Assembly: GCA_004555155.1 (NCBI GenBank)
Contig: SFJH01000010.1
Coordinates: 1-50,319 of the forward strand
Length of the DNA stretch: 50,319 nucleotides
Source: Clostridiales bacterium
GTDB lineage: Bacteria; Bacillota; Clostridia; Christensenellales; Aristaeellaceae
Direction of reading: 5' to 3'
Both the position numbers and the translations under genes were made by a program. Of the stretch, positions 1 through 7,172 are shown in pieces. The notes beneath the pieces are model-generated. The model had not been told where the DNA came from. It ran no database searches and was given only the letters and a program-made list of their open reading frames with translations. Numbering within the stretch: position 1 is the stretch's first letter; each line of letters begins with the position of its first letter.

Positions 1-85
1 TTCCCATACCGAACACAGAAGTTAAGCCTCAGTACGCTGATGGTACTTGGCTGGAAACGGCCCGGGAGAGTAGGTCGTCGCCGGA
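1..85 (+). rRNA. rrf: 5S ribosomal RNA, 3' portion (5' end outside window)
   Basis: The first bases carry the conserved 5S core (CCGAACACAGAAGTTAAGCC) and the closing part with GGGAGAGTAGGTCGTCGCC. The 5' third lies before the window. This places the window directly downstream of an rRNA operon on the plus strand. The exact 3' end is estimated within a few bases. Confidence 0.95.
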
Positions 86-93
86 TTCAATTC

Positions 94-132
94 AAGGACA
101 TGTCGAAAGATATGTCCTTTCTTTTTATTTTT
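94..132 (+). terminator. Intrinsic terminator of the rRNA operon
   Basis: An 8-bp stem (AAGGACAT 94-101 with ATGTCCTT 112-119) is followed by a T-rich run (TCTTTTTATTTTT). It sits about 10 bases after the 5S gene, as expected for an rRNA operon terminator. Confidence 0.85.
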
Positions 133-145
133 GAAATTCTATTGT

Positions 146-180
146 GTTCAACTATCTTTTCGATGTATCTGTGCGTCTAA
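146..180 (+). promoter_or_regulatory. Candidate ECF-type promoter of the sigma/anti-sigma pair
   Basis: TTCAAC (147-152) and CGTCTAA (174-180) lie about 21 bases apart, upstream of the sigma gene. ECF factors of Bacillota often recognise an AAC-containing -35 and a CGTC -10 and usually transcribe their own operon. No good TTGACA/TATAAT pair is seen here. The autoregulation is an inference. Confidence 0.4.
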
Positions 181-211
181 TGGTTGAATTTGCAAATGGG
201 AAGCACATTTC

Positions 212-688
212 ATGAAATGGGAAATGAACATGGACGAGAAAATGTTTTCTCAAAGGGTGCATGCCTGCGCGGATCGGCTTTGGCGAATCTCATGGTCCAT
301 CTTGAGAAACGGCGCGGACTGCGATGATGCGCTGCAAAACGCGCTGCTGTGCGCCTGGCGAGGGATACGAGGATTGAATAATGATGCGTATTTTGAGACC
401 TGGCTGACTCGCATATTGATCAATGAGAGCAGAAGTCTGCTGCGGAAGCGAGCGCGCTTGCCTGGTGCACTGCCGGAGTCTATCTGCGAACGGGAAACTC
501 CCGAGAATGTAGACCTTTCGGACGCCCTCGGCGCGCTGGAAGTGAAGCTGCGCCTTCCACTGGTGCTTCATTATATGGAGGGATATTCGGTGAAGGAGAT
601 CAGCGACATGCTGTGTCTTCCTGAAACGACGGTGAAATGGCGGATGCATGCAGCTCGGAAGCAGCTCAGAGATGAATGGAAAAAGTAG
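212..688 (+). CDS. ECF-family RNA polymerase sigma factor
   Basis: The protein has 158 residues, a normal length for an ECF sigma factor with only regions 2 and 4. Region 2 covers roughly residues 10-75, with an ALQNALLCAW-type core-binding helix and a TWLTRILINESRSLLRK segment. Region 4 is the C-terminal helix-turn-helix, YSVKEISDMLCLPETTVKWR, near residues 124-143. It should direct core RNA polymerase to a small stress regulon. The next gene starts 16 bases downstream and encodes a membrane protein, the usual arrangement for a sigma factor and its membrane anti-sigma. The start is uncertain: ATG codons at 212, 224 and 230 are in frame and none has a strong ribosome site. The longest is given here. 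The signal sensed cannot be deduced. Confidence 0.88.
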   Translation: MKWEMNMDEKMFSQRVHACADRLWRISWSILRNGADCDDALQNALLCAWRGIRGLNNDAYFETWLTRILINESRSLLRKRARLPGALPESICERETPENVDLSDALGALEVKLRLPLVLHYMEGYSVKEISDMLCLPETTVKWRMHAARKQLRDEWKK

Positions 689-703
689 AGGAGGCGACGG
701 ACG

Positions 704-1639
704 GTGAGGCGCGATGAATTCAGACGGGCGGTACCGGAAACGCCCCAACACTTTATTCAGAGGATGGACGAGACGATAGAGAGGATCGAGAAGATGAACA
801 AGCACACAGCGAAAAGAAGCATGGGAATTCTGCTGGCGGCGGCACTGCTGATTCTGGCAATGGCAGGCGCAGCGGCTGCGGCAACCAATATTTTTGGACT
901 GCTGGACTATGCAAGCAGCGGTGAAAACGGTCCGAAGCCGCTGGAGAGTGCGAAGGATTTGATACAGGACGAATTCGAGGGCGGATGGATCTGTGAAAAC
1001 GGAACAGTGCAGGTGCGCGAGACGATCTATACCGGGAAAACCTATTCGATTCTTTTGCATACATCCTTTGAGACGATGTTCCCGGAATGGCGGTTGCTGA
1101 ATGCAGAGAAGGGTGCAGAGACGCTGGACTATTCTGCGACGGAGGATGGAATGGATTTCGTGATGGGCGGCACGGTAAACGGCGACGCGCCTCATACGCT
1201 GGAGGTGGAGCTCGTAATACCGCAGTACAGAGACCGCGAAGTACTGAAACCGCTGGTGATTCAGATCTCGCTCGAGCAAGCCGGCGGTGAAACGGCCAAG
1301 CTGAGGCCGTTGAATGCGTGTGAAAGCTGGTCGCTTGTAGAGGCAAAATGGACGAATAATCCGTACATCTCGTCGCTGGAGGTGGTTTTCAAATGTGATC
1401 GGGCAGGGGATTATGATATGGGCGTCGATATCATTCTGATGGACGCAGCGGGCAACCGCGTGGCGACCGGTGCGGGGAACATGGAACAGGTGATGCTGGA
1501 GGACGGAACGACCGCGTATCGGTGCTGTCAGGAAGTTCAGAGCTTCGATGAATGGCCTGAGAGCGTCATACTGCAGCCGAAGGTCGTCGGAGAGGATACG
1601 TGGTTGGAGAGAATCGAGTGCGAAGTGGTTGCGGGATAA
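704..1639 (+). CDS. Membrane-anchored putative anti-sigma factor / ECF partner
   Basis: The protein has 311 residues. About 38 N-terminal cytoplasmic residues, rich in charged helix, precede one membrane segment (MGILLAAALLILAMAGAAAA, about 40-60) and a 250-residue outside domain of beta-rich character with no motif I recognise. This topology, and its place directly after an ECF sigma gene, point to an anti-sigma factor that holds the sigma factor at the membrane. No ZAS zinc motif (HxxxCxxC) is seen, so it belongs to another anti-sigma type or is a regulated envelope protein (clostridial DUF4179-like proteins look similar). The start is GTG at 704, with a good GAGGAGG site 8 bases upstream. 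A terminator follows at once, so the operon has two genes. Confidence 0.65.
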   Translation: MRRDEFRRAVPETPQHFIQRMDETIERIEKMNKHTAKRSMGILLAAALLILAMAGAAAAATNIFGLLDYASSGENGPKPLESAKDLIQDEFEGGWICENGTVQVRETIYTGKTYSILLHTSFETMFPEWRLLNAEKGAETLDYSATEDGMDFVMGGTVNGDAPHTLEVELVIPQYRDREVLKPLVIQISLEQAGGETAKLRPLNACESWSLVEAKWTNNPYISSLEVVFKCDRAGDYDMGVDIILMDAAGNRVATGAGNMEQVMLEDGTTAYRCCQEVQSFDEWPESVILQPKVVGEDTWLERIECEVVAG

Positions 1640-1655
1640 GGCGATATCGGATTGA

Positions 1656-1688
1656 AAAGGACGCTTCGGCTGGAAGCGTCCTTTGTCC
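1656..1688. terminator. Bidirectional intrinsic terminator
   Basis: A 12-bp stem (AAAGGACGCTTC 1656-1667 with GAAGCGTCCTTT 1673-1684) has a 5-base loop. T-runs follow on both strands. It separates the sigma operon from the convergent nfo gene. Confidence 0.85.
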
Positions 1689-1712
1689 CTGATATACAAT
1701 GATTTTCTGTGC

Positions 1713-2546
1713 TCAGGATTGGCAGAGCTCACGGAGCAGCCGGATCTCGTCGCGGTATCCATTCAGATCGTTGGGCGTCTCCAGGTAAAAGGGAAGGTCG
1801 CGCAGGGCGGGATGATTGACGATCCGGGCAAAGGCTTCCAGCCCAATGTGCCCCTGTCCGATCTTCTCGTGCCGGTCCTTTCGGCTGCCCAATGGGTTCT
1901 TGCTGTCGTTGATGTGAACCGCATGCAGACGATCCAGGCCAATGATGCGGTCAAAGCGGGTCAGCACGCCGTCGAGATCGTGGACAATATCGTAGCCTGC
2001 GTCGTGTACGTGGCAGGTGTCCAGGCATACGCCGATGCGGTCGGGACGCTCAATGCGGTCGAGAATGGCGCGCAGCTCCTCAAAAGTCCCGCCGATTTCG
2101 CTGCCCTTGCCGACCATGGTTTCGAGCAGGACTGTGGTGTGCATGCCGTCGAACATGGCCTGGTTCAGCGAATCCGCAATCTTTTCGACGCCCATGATTG
2201 CGCCCTGTCCGACGTGACTTCCCGGATGCAGATTGTATAGAACCCCGGGCAGCGCTTCCAAACGCTGCAGGTCCTCGCACAGGGCGCGGTGCGCGAAATC
2301 AAGGGTGCGCTCAGCGGCGGCACAGGGGTTCAGCGTATAGGGCGCGTGCGCGAGCAGCGGGGCAAAGCGGTGAGCGCGCGTCAGGGCCAGAAGCGCGTCC
2401 GCGTCTTCAGGATCGAAGGCGCGGACGCTGCCGCCGCGGGGATTGCGCGAGAAAAACTGGAAGGTATTCGCGTCGATGGACAGCGCTTCCTCGCCCATGT
2501 GCAAGTATCCCCTGGATATGCTCAGATGGCATCCGATATTCAGCAT
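1713..2546 (-). CDS. nfo: Endonuclease IV (AP endonuclease)
   Basis: The product has 277 residues, the usual size of bacterial endonuclease IV, a TIM-barrel enzyme that cuts DNA 5' to abasic sites in base excision repair with three zinc ions. Family metal-site motifs are visible: NLHPGSH (105-111), LETMVGKGSEIGG around Glu142, CLDTCHVHDAGYD (174-186), HINDSKN (211-217) and RHEKIGQGHIG (225-235). The frame stays open upstream, but homology begins at MLNIGCHLS, and the ATG at 2544-2546 overlaps the end of the GH32 gene by 7 bases. The two genes are therefore translationally coupled and share the promoter near 3950. Coupling of a DNA repair gene with a sugar hydrolase has no obvious functional meaning. 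Confidence 0.95.
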   Translation of the reverse strand: MLNIGCHLSISRGYLHMGEEALSIDANTFQFFSRNPRGGSVRAFDPEDADALLALTRAHRFAPLLAHAPYTLNPCAAAERTLDFAHRALCEDLQRLEALPGVLYNLHPGSHVGQGAIMGVEKIADSLNQAMFDGMHTTVLLETMVGKGSEIGGTFEELRAILDRIERPDRIGVCLDTCHVHDAGYDIVHDLDGVLTRFDRIIGLDRLHAVHINDSKNPLGSRKDRHEKIGQGHIGLEAFARIVNHPALRDLPFYLETPNDLNGYRDEIRLLRELCQS

Positions 2547-3916
2547 ACGGGCGCTTCGAAGGCGTCGCCCAGGCTCCAGGCGTCCACCTTTGCTTCTGAG
2601 TCCACGCGATAGATCAGCGCATTGTCCTTCGGGTAGATGCGCTGGGAGAAGCAGACCTCGCCGCCGTTGACGAAACACTCGACCGAACAGCGATCCACAA
2701 ACACGCGCAGGCCGGGCGTCTCGCAATCGGGAGCGACCGGCGCGCTTGCGACCCGACCGTTCGGAAGGGTGAGCGTCGCTCGTCCGTCAGACAGCGACAC
2801 GCGCAGCAGCTCGCCTTCAGGATCGGAGAGAATGAACGTCCCCTTCGCCATGCCCAGATTCAGCTCGAGACAGTCGCCGGTCAGCGATTCCAGAGACTTT
2901 GCGTCGCCAGAATCGATCCGCTTCCCGGTTCGCAGCGCCTTCAGCTCCGGTGCGGGGACTTGGAGCAGTCGGCCGTTGCGCACGTGCAGTTCCCGCGGAA
3001 TCGTCAGAGCGCCGGCCCAGCCGTCCTTCTGGGTGGGATAGGGCTTGCCCCACATGTCCATCCAGCCGATGAGGAGCGTGCGGTCGCCGTCATAGAGCAC
3101 CTGCGCAGCGTAGAAGTCCTCGCCCAGGTCGAGCTCCTGCCAGTGATCAATGGACATCCGGCCCGCAGCGCAATCGAAGTTTCCGAAGAGCACGATGTTC
3201 TTGTGGCCGGGCATTTCCATGGGAGAGATGATCAGCAGATCCTGATCGTCCACGCGGCAGAAGTTCGGGCATTCCCACATGCTGCCCAGCGTGCCGTCGC
3301 TCTCGCAGAGAAGACCGCGGTACGTCCAGTGATCGAGATCCTCTCCGGTGTAGAGCGCCGCGCAGCCGCGACCGTCGTGCGAGGTGCCGACGACCATCTG
3401 CCAGCGGCCGTCCTGCTTCCAGACCTTGGGATCGCGGAAGTCGGAGGTACAGCCCTCCGGATAGCAGGGAATGACCGGGTTCAAGGGGGATTTCACAAAA
3501 GAGCGTCCGCCGTCAAAGCTGCGGGCCACGCACTGCGTCTCCTTGATGGGGTTGTCGTCATCGTGCGCGGTGTAGATCAGCGCGAGGGCGTCGCCGTCGG
3601 CCACGCCGCTGCCGGAGAAGCAGCCCTTCTCATAGGGCATATCGGGAGCGAGGGCCACAGGCTCATGCCGCCAATGAGCAAGGTCGGCGCTGCTGACATG
3701 GCCCCAGTGCATGGGGCCCCATTCGGGCGCGTAGGGGTAGTGCTGGTAAAAGACGTGGTAGCGGTCGCCAAAGCGAACCAGACCATTGGGATCGTTGATC
3801 CAGCCGCTGGGCGCGGCGATGTGATATTTCAGCGCGTAGGCGGAGTTCCGCACCTCGTCGGCCTTGGAGAAGGCGGCGGCGTTGGCGCGGTCGAGCATGG
3901 TTTCAGCGTTGGACAT
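2540..3916 (-). CDS. Glycoside hydrolase family 32 (sucrose-6-phosphate hydrolase / beta-fructosidase)
   Basis: The product has 458 residues. A five-blade propeller domain carries the three GH32 catalytic motifs: WINDPNG with the nucleophile Asp42, FRDP (160-163) with the stabilising Asp, and the acid/base motif WECPNF with Glu215. A C-terminal beta-sandwich ends with the typical DRCSVECFVNGGE segment. There is no signal peptide, so it acts in the cytoplasm, hydrolysing sucrose-6-phosphate, sucrose or short fructans. No PTS, ABC transporter or fructokinase gene lies nearby, so the natural substrate cannot be fixed. The ATG at 3916 follows a GAGGTGAT ribosome site. It is the first gene of a two-gene operon with nfo. 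Confidence 0.93.
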   Translation of the reverse strand: MSNAETMLDRANAAAFSKADEVRNSAYALKYHIAAPSGWINDPNGLVRFGDRYHVFYQHYPYAPEWGPMHWGHVSSADLAHWRHEPVALAPDMPYEKGCFSGSGVADGDALALIYTAHDDDNPIKETQCVARSFDGGRSFVKSPLNPVIPCYPEGCTSDFRDPKVWKQDGRWQMVVGTSHDGRGCAALYTGEDLDHWTYRGLLCESDGTLGSMWECPNFCRVDDQDLLIISPMEMPGHKNIVLFGNFDCAAGRMSIDHWQELDLGEDFYAAQVLYDGDRTLLIGWMDMWGKPYPTQKDGWAGALTIPRELHVRNGRLLQVPAPELKALRTGKRIDSGDAKSLESLTGDCLELNLGMAKGTFILSDPEGELLRVSLSDGRATLTLPNGRVASAPVAPDCETPGLRVFVDRCSVECFVNGGEVCFSQRIYPKDNALIYRVDSEAKVDAWSLGDAFEAPVC

Positions 3917-3948
3917 GGCGCAATCACCTCACAAAAAACTGTGATTTT

Positions 3949-3977
3949 ATGGTATCATATTTTGAATCGGTTTGCAA
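3949..3977 (-). promoter_or_regulatory. Promoter of the GH32-nfo operon
   Basis: Reading the minus strand: TTGCAA (3972-3977), a 17-base spacer, and TACCAT (3949-3954) preceded by TG (extended -10). It lies 33 bases before the GH32 start. Confidence 0.6.
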
Positions 3978-3980
3978 CGG

Positions 3981-4009
3981 TTGCCGGAAAAGTTGATCTG
4001 TGCTATACT
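3981..4009 (+). promoter_or_regulatory. Promoter of the peroxiredoxin gene
   Basis: TTGCCG (3981-3986), a 17-base spacer and TATACT (4004-4009) with an upstream TG (extended -10). It is divergent from the GH32 promoter and only a few bases from it, so a regulator bound here could affect both. Confidence 0.65.
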
Positions 4010-4037
4010 GAGAAAAACACTCGAAGGAGGAAGGAAT

Positions 4038-4505
4038 ATGCTGGAGATTCAGAGCCCTGCGCCGGATTTTGCGCTGCAGGACGGAAGCGGACGCGAGGTG
4101 CGCCTGAGCGACTATCGCGGGAAGAAGGTCGTATTGTATTTTTATCCGAAGGACAACACGGCGGGCTGTTCGCGCCAGGCTTCGGAATTTCAGGCGCTTA
4201 GCGGTGAACTGAAGGCGTTGGGCGCAGAGGTGGTCGGCGTCAGCCGTGACAGCGTGGCGTCGCACGTCCGGTTCGCGGAGAAATACGGACTGACGTTCGA
4301 GCTGCTGTCGGATCCGGAGCTGAAGGTCATTCAGGAGTACGGCGTCTGGCAGGAAAAGAAGCTCTATGGCAAGACGTCGATGGGCGTGGTGCGTACCACC
4401 TATCTGATCGACGAACAGGGAAACATCGAAAAAATCTGGCCCAAGGCCAAATCCGCGACCAATCCCGCGGAGGTGCTCGAGTACCTGAAGGGCGCAGAGC
4501 AGTGA
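4038..4505 (+). CDS. bcp: Thiol peroxidase of the Bcp/PrxQ (AhpC-TSA) family
   Basis: The product has 155 residues, the usual Bcp length, with a thioredoxin fold. It should reduce hydrogen peroxide and organic peroxides in the cytoplasm with electrons from a thiol donor. The peroxidatic cysteine is Cys44 in the motif DNTAGCSRQ. In typical two-Cys Bcp proteins a resolving cysteine lies five residues later, but here that position is Ser49, so the enzyme probably works as a one-Cys type. RTTYLID near residue 115 is also family-typical. The start is the ATG at 4038, which follows an excellent AAGGAGGAAGGA site and matches the homologous N terminus LEIQSPAPDF. The gene stands alone between its own promoter and a hairpin. 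Confidence 0.93.
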   Translation: MLEIQSPAPDFALQDGSGREVRLSDYRGKKVVLYFYPKDNTAGCSRQASEFQALSGELKALGAEVVGVSRDSVASHVRFAEKYGLTFELLSDPELKVIQEYGVWQEKKLYGKTSMGVVRTTYLIDEQGNIEKIWPKAKSATNPAEVLEYLKGAEQ

Positions 4506-4509
4506 GACA

Positions 4510-4547
4510 GTTCAACGCCGCCGGACGATTGTCCGGCGGCGTTGAAC
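4510..4547. terminator. Long perfect inverted repeat between convergent genes
   Basis: A 17-bp perfect stem (4510-4526 with 4531-4547) has a 4-base GATT loop and is very GC-rich. It fills the gap between the convergent bcp and radC genes, so it probably stops transcription from both sides, although neither strand has a clear T-run. Confidence 0.65.
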
Positions 4548-4549
4548 CG

Positions 4550-5248
4550 TCATGGCTGTGCGACGTCGATCCAGTTGCGCAGCAGCGCGCTGGACGGCGC
4601 CTGATCCGCCCAGATGGATGCGGCGATGAATCCGGTATTGCGCAGGCTGATTGCCTGACCGTTTCCGATGATGATGTGATCCAGCATCATCACATCCAGC
4701 GGCTGCAGCGCGCGAAGCGCTTCAACCGTGCAGAGAATGTCCGCCTGGGAGGGCCGCAGCGAGCCGCCGGGATGGTTGTGGCTGAGCACGATCGCGCTGG
4801 CGTCGGTTGCCGTGATGCTCTGCAGCACATGGGCCAGATAAAAGGGCGTCTCGTCCACACTGCCCTTCTGGAGCAGAATGCGCTCGATCAGCTTGCCGGA
4901 GGCGTCCAGACAGAGCAGATAGAACTGTTCAATCGTTATGCCGATATACAGGGTGCGAAGATATTGACTTGCAATGGAGAGCCTGTCCAGACGCGGATGC
5001 AGGCCGTATTCCATGCTCAGGCAGTGGCGCGTCAGATCGGGGACGAGGGAGAGCAGCAGTGCCTCCGGCTCCGTGAGCGACTCGCGGGAGAGCGAACAAT
5101 AGCCGGATTCCAGAATGCCGCCGGGAGAGAGGTAGTGCGATTGCAGGCTGTTCAGCGTCTCTTCCGGCGATTCCTTCTTGCGGAGCAGCTTCAGCACGTC
5201 CTCAATCGCGCACATGCAGCGATGCCGGCGGCGCTGAGAGGCGTTCAT
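4550..5248 (-). CDS. radC: RadC/UPF0758-family JAB (MPN+) domain protein
   Basis: The product has 232 residues. The C-terminal half is a RadC-type JAB metalloprotease-like domain with the metal-binding motif SHNHPGGSLRPSQAD (His157, His159, Asp170). The N-terminal half (residues 1-75) corresponds to the short helical region of RadC. Despite its name, RadC has no established role in repair; the family is common in chromosomes and mobile elements. The ATG at 5248 overlaps the stop of the upstream 94-residue gene by 4 bases (ATGA), so the two are co-translated from the promoter at 5563-5591. The C terminus reaches to within 3 bases of the convergent terminator. Confidence 0.88.
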   Translation of the reverse strand: MNASQRRRHRCMCAIEDVLKLLRKKESPEETLNSLQSHYLSPGGILESGYCSLSRESLTEPEALLLSLVPDLTRHCLSMEYGLHPRLDRLSIASQYLRTLYIGITIEQFYLLCLDASGKLIERILLQKGSVDETPFYLAHVLQSITATDASAIVLSHNHPGGSLRPSQADILCTVEALRALQPLDVMMLDHIIIGNGQAISLRNTGFIAASIWADQAPSSALLRNWIDVAQP

Positions 5249-5529
5249 GAATTCAGAGCACCCGCTTCCGTCAATGCGCGAAGGATGGAGTCGGCGTCCT
5301 CAATCCGCTCTCCGATGTACCAGCCGTCCATCTCCTCATCGAACAGCAGCGTCGCCGCGCCATCGACAAACAGGCAGTTCTTTCCGATGGACAGATCCAG
5401 GGACAGCGGCGGCTCCAGATCGTAGAGATCCAGTACGTATTCGGAATCGGACAGCTGCTCGCTGTCCTCGAATCGGGTCAGAAAGGACTTCAATGCCGAA
5501 AGCTGTTCGGCAGTCATCGGAATCTTCAT
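5245..5529 (-). CDS. Small acidic protein of unknown function, coupled to radC
   Basis: I do not recognise this 94-residue protein. It is acidic, has no membrane segment, and begins with MKIPMTAEQLSALKSFLTRF, an amphipathic helix. A beta-rich part follows (SLDLSIGKNCLFVDGAATLLFDEE is the central stretch in shortened form), and it ends with the helix IEDADSILRALTEAG. A good AAGGAGC ribosome site lies 8 bases upstream of the ATG at 5529. The 4-base overlap with radC makes a functional link plausible, for example as a regulator or partner, but nothing in the sequence proves it. Confidence 0.75.
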   Translation of the reverse strand: MKIPMTAEQLSALKSFLTRFEDSEQLSDSEYVLDLYDLEPPLSLDLSIGKNCLFVDGAATLLFDEEMDGWYIGERIEDADSILRALTEAGALNS

Positions 5530-5562
5530 GCGAATGCTCCTTGCTTTTGTAAAGTATATCTT

Positions 5563-5591
5563 ATTTTACCGCATTTCTGCGGGTTTGACAA
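5563..5591 (-). promoter_or_regulatory. Promoter of the 94-aa gene-radC operon
   Basis: Minus strand: TTGTCA (5586-5591), a 17-base spacer and TAAAAT (5563-5568). Each box matches consensus at five of six bases, and the start codon lies 33 bases downstream. Confidence 0.7.
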
Positions 5592-5643
5592 GCCGAAAAA
5601 CCGCGATAATGCCGCCGAAACACCGATGCGGCGGGGGAATGGG

Positions 5644-5672
5644 TTGACCGGAACGCGAATATTTCGTATAAT
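5644..5672 (+). promoter_or_regulatory. Promoter of the BIG2 protein gene
   Basis: TTGACC (5644-5649), a 17-base spacer and a perfect TATAAT (5667-5672). It lies 58 bases before the start at 5731. Confidence 0.8.
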
Positions 5673-5730
5673 AATACGAGATGGAGAAATTGACTGGAAC
5701 ACCTGCTGTTTGATATATGGGAGGATGCTG

Positions 5731-7104
5731 ATGAAAACTGCATTCGGAAAACTGTCCCTGCTGGCGCTGGCTCTGGCGATCTGCCTGCTGCTGCTGGCGC
5801 CGATGCGCTCCGGCATTGAGGATTCGCTGAAGGCCAGCGTTTCAAGGGTCGCCCTGGATCCGGGGGAATCCGTCAGCGTGAGCTATGAGCTGTACACGGA
5901 AACGGCGCAGACGGTGACCTATCGCTCGGAGGACAGCAGCGTCGCGACCGTGGATCAGCGCGGCCTGATCACCGCCGTGGGCCCGGGAAAGACCCGGGTG
6001 CGGCTGGCTGCACAGGGCGGCGCGACCGCTGCGGTCGACGTGGAGGTGGCGGGCGTGCCGGTGGAGACCTTCGAGCTGAACACGCATTTGCTGCAGATGA
6101 ACAAGGGCGACGTCAGCGGACTGTCCTGCCAGTTCAATGCGGGTGTCAGCGGACAGCGCGTGACGTGGAGCAGCGAAAACCCTGAGATCGTGTCCGTGGA
6201 CGCTGCAGGCCGCGTATCGGCATTGCGCGGCGGCGAAACCCGGGTTACGGCCACGACGTCCGGCGGACTGACGGATTCCGCGCTGGTTCGGGTGAATGTG
6301 CGCGCCGCGGCGGCGCAGATCACCCCCGGGGAGCTGACGGTGGGCGTGGGATCGACCTTCCGGCTGGAGGCGCTCTATCTGCCCGAGGACGCGACGGACG
6401 AAGCTGCGAGCTGGAAGAGCAGCGCGCCGCAGGTGCTTTCCGTGGATTCCGCCGGACTGACCCGTGCGATCTCCGCGGGAACGGCCACGGTGACCCTGAC
6501 GACGCGGGACGGATTGACGGCGGAAACCCGGATTGTGGTGGAGACCGCCTCCAAAGACTTCCGGCTCAGCCCGACGGATGTGACCCTTGAGCGCGGCGAG
6601 AGCTTTGTGCTGCAGGCGGATTTCATCGGCTCAGACGGCCAGATCGACGCGGGGGTGAACCATCATGTGGAGTGGAGCAGCTCCGACCCGCAGATCGCAA
6701 CGGTGCAGAACGGCGTGGTGACCGGCGTCGCCTCGGGCATGGCGGTCATTACCGCGAATGCGGACGGCTTTCAGAGCAAATGCACCGTGCGCGTGCGCAC
6801 CAGCGTCCGGGAAGTGCTGCTGAACGTCACGGAGCAGAGCCTCTACAAGGAGCAGACCGGCGAGCCGTTTCAGATCAAGGCCTCGGTGGAGCCGGCAGAT
6901 GCGGACGACGTTCGGCTGACCTATACCACCGACAACCCTCTGGTGGCCAACGTGTCCGAGACGGGCCTGGTGACCATGACGGGCGGCTATGGCACTGCGG
7001 TGATTACGGTGGAGGCGGTCAGCGGCGCGAAGGCGACCTGCACGATCAGCGTGGTCGTGCCCCCGAATGCAAACGCAGCGGAGGAAACTGCGCAGGAAAA
7101 CTGA
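5731..7104 (+). CDS. Membrane-anchored protein with five Ig-like (BIG2) repeats
   Basis: The product has 457 residues. A signal-anchor (LALALAICLLLLAP, about residues 8-25) is followed by five tandem BIG2 modules, each with the diagnostic pattern of a W/Y-S-S core, a V-x-V/A-D step and a final G-x-A/T-x-V/I-T-x-T/A strand. The cores are YRSEDSSVATVD, WSSENPEIVSVD, WKSSAPQVLSVD, WSSSDPQIATV and YTTDNPLVANVS. There is no sortase motif, S-layer domain or enzyme domain, so it is probably an extracellular spacer or adhesion protein held by its N-terminal helix. The start is the ATG at 5731, after a GGGAGGATG site; a second ATG two codons earlier is possible. The M48 protease gene follows after 68 bases and may share the transcript. 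Confidence 0.85.
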   Translation: MKTAFGKLSLLALALAICLLLLAPMRSGIEDSLKASVSRVALDPGESVSVSYELYTETAQTVTYRSEDSSVATVDQRGLITAVGPGKTRVRLAAQGGATAAVDVEVAGVPVETFELNTHLLQMNKGDVSGLSCQFNAGVSGQRVTWSSENPEIVSVDAAGRVSALRGGETRVTATTSGGLTDSALVRVNVRAAAAQITPGELTVGVGSTFRLEALYLPEDATDEAASWKSSAPQVLSVDSAGLTRAISAGTATVTLTTRDGLTAETRIVVETASKDFRLSPTDVTLERGESFVLQADFIGSDGQIDAGVNHHVEWSSSDPQIATVQNGVVTGVASGMAVITANADGFQSKCTVRVRTSVREVLLNVTEQSLYKEQTGEPFQIKASVEPADADDVRLTYTTDNPLVANVSETGLVTMTGGYGTAVITVEAVSGAKATCTISVVVPPNANAAEETAQEN

Positions 7105-7172
7105 TTCATGAAGGTGTGTTCCCCGATGATCGATGTGCTCGGCTTCGGGGAATCATTTTGGAGAAAATGAGA

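Noticed and set aside
2960..4201. Long plus-strand frame opposite the GH32 gene
   Set aside because: It overlaps GH32 and the start of bcp, and has no homology-like motifs; it crosses two promoters.
5585..5610. TTGACA (5585-5590) with GATAAT as a plus-strand promoter
   Set aside because: The spacing is only 14 bases, and a better pair with 17-base spacing exists at 5644-5672. The TTGACA overlaps the minus-strand radC promoter.
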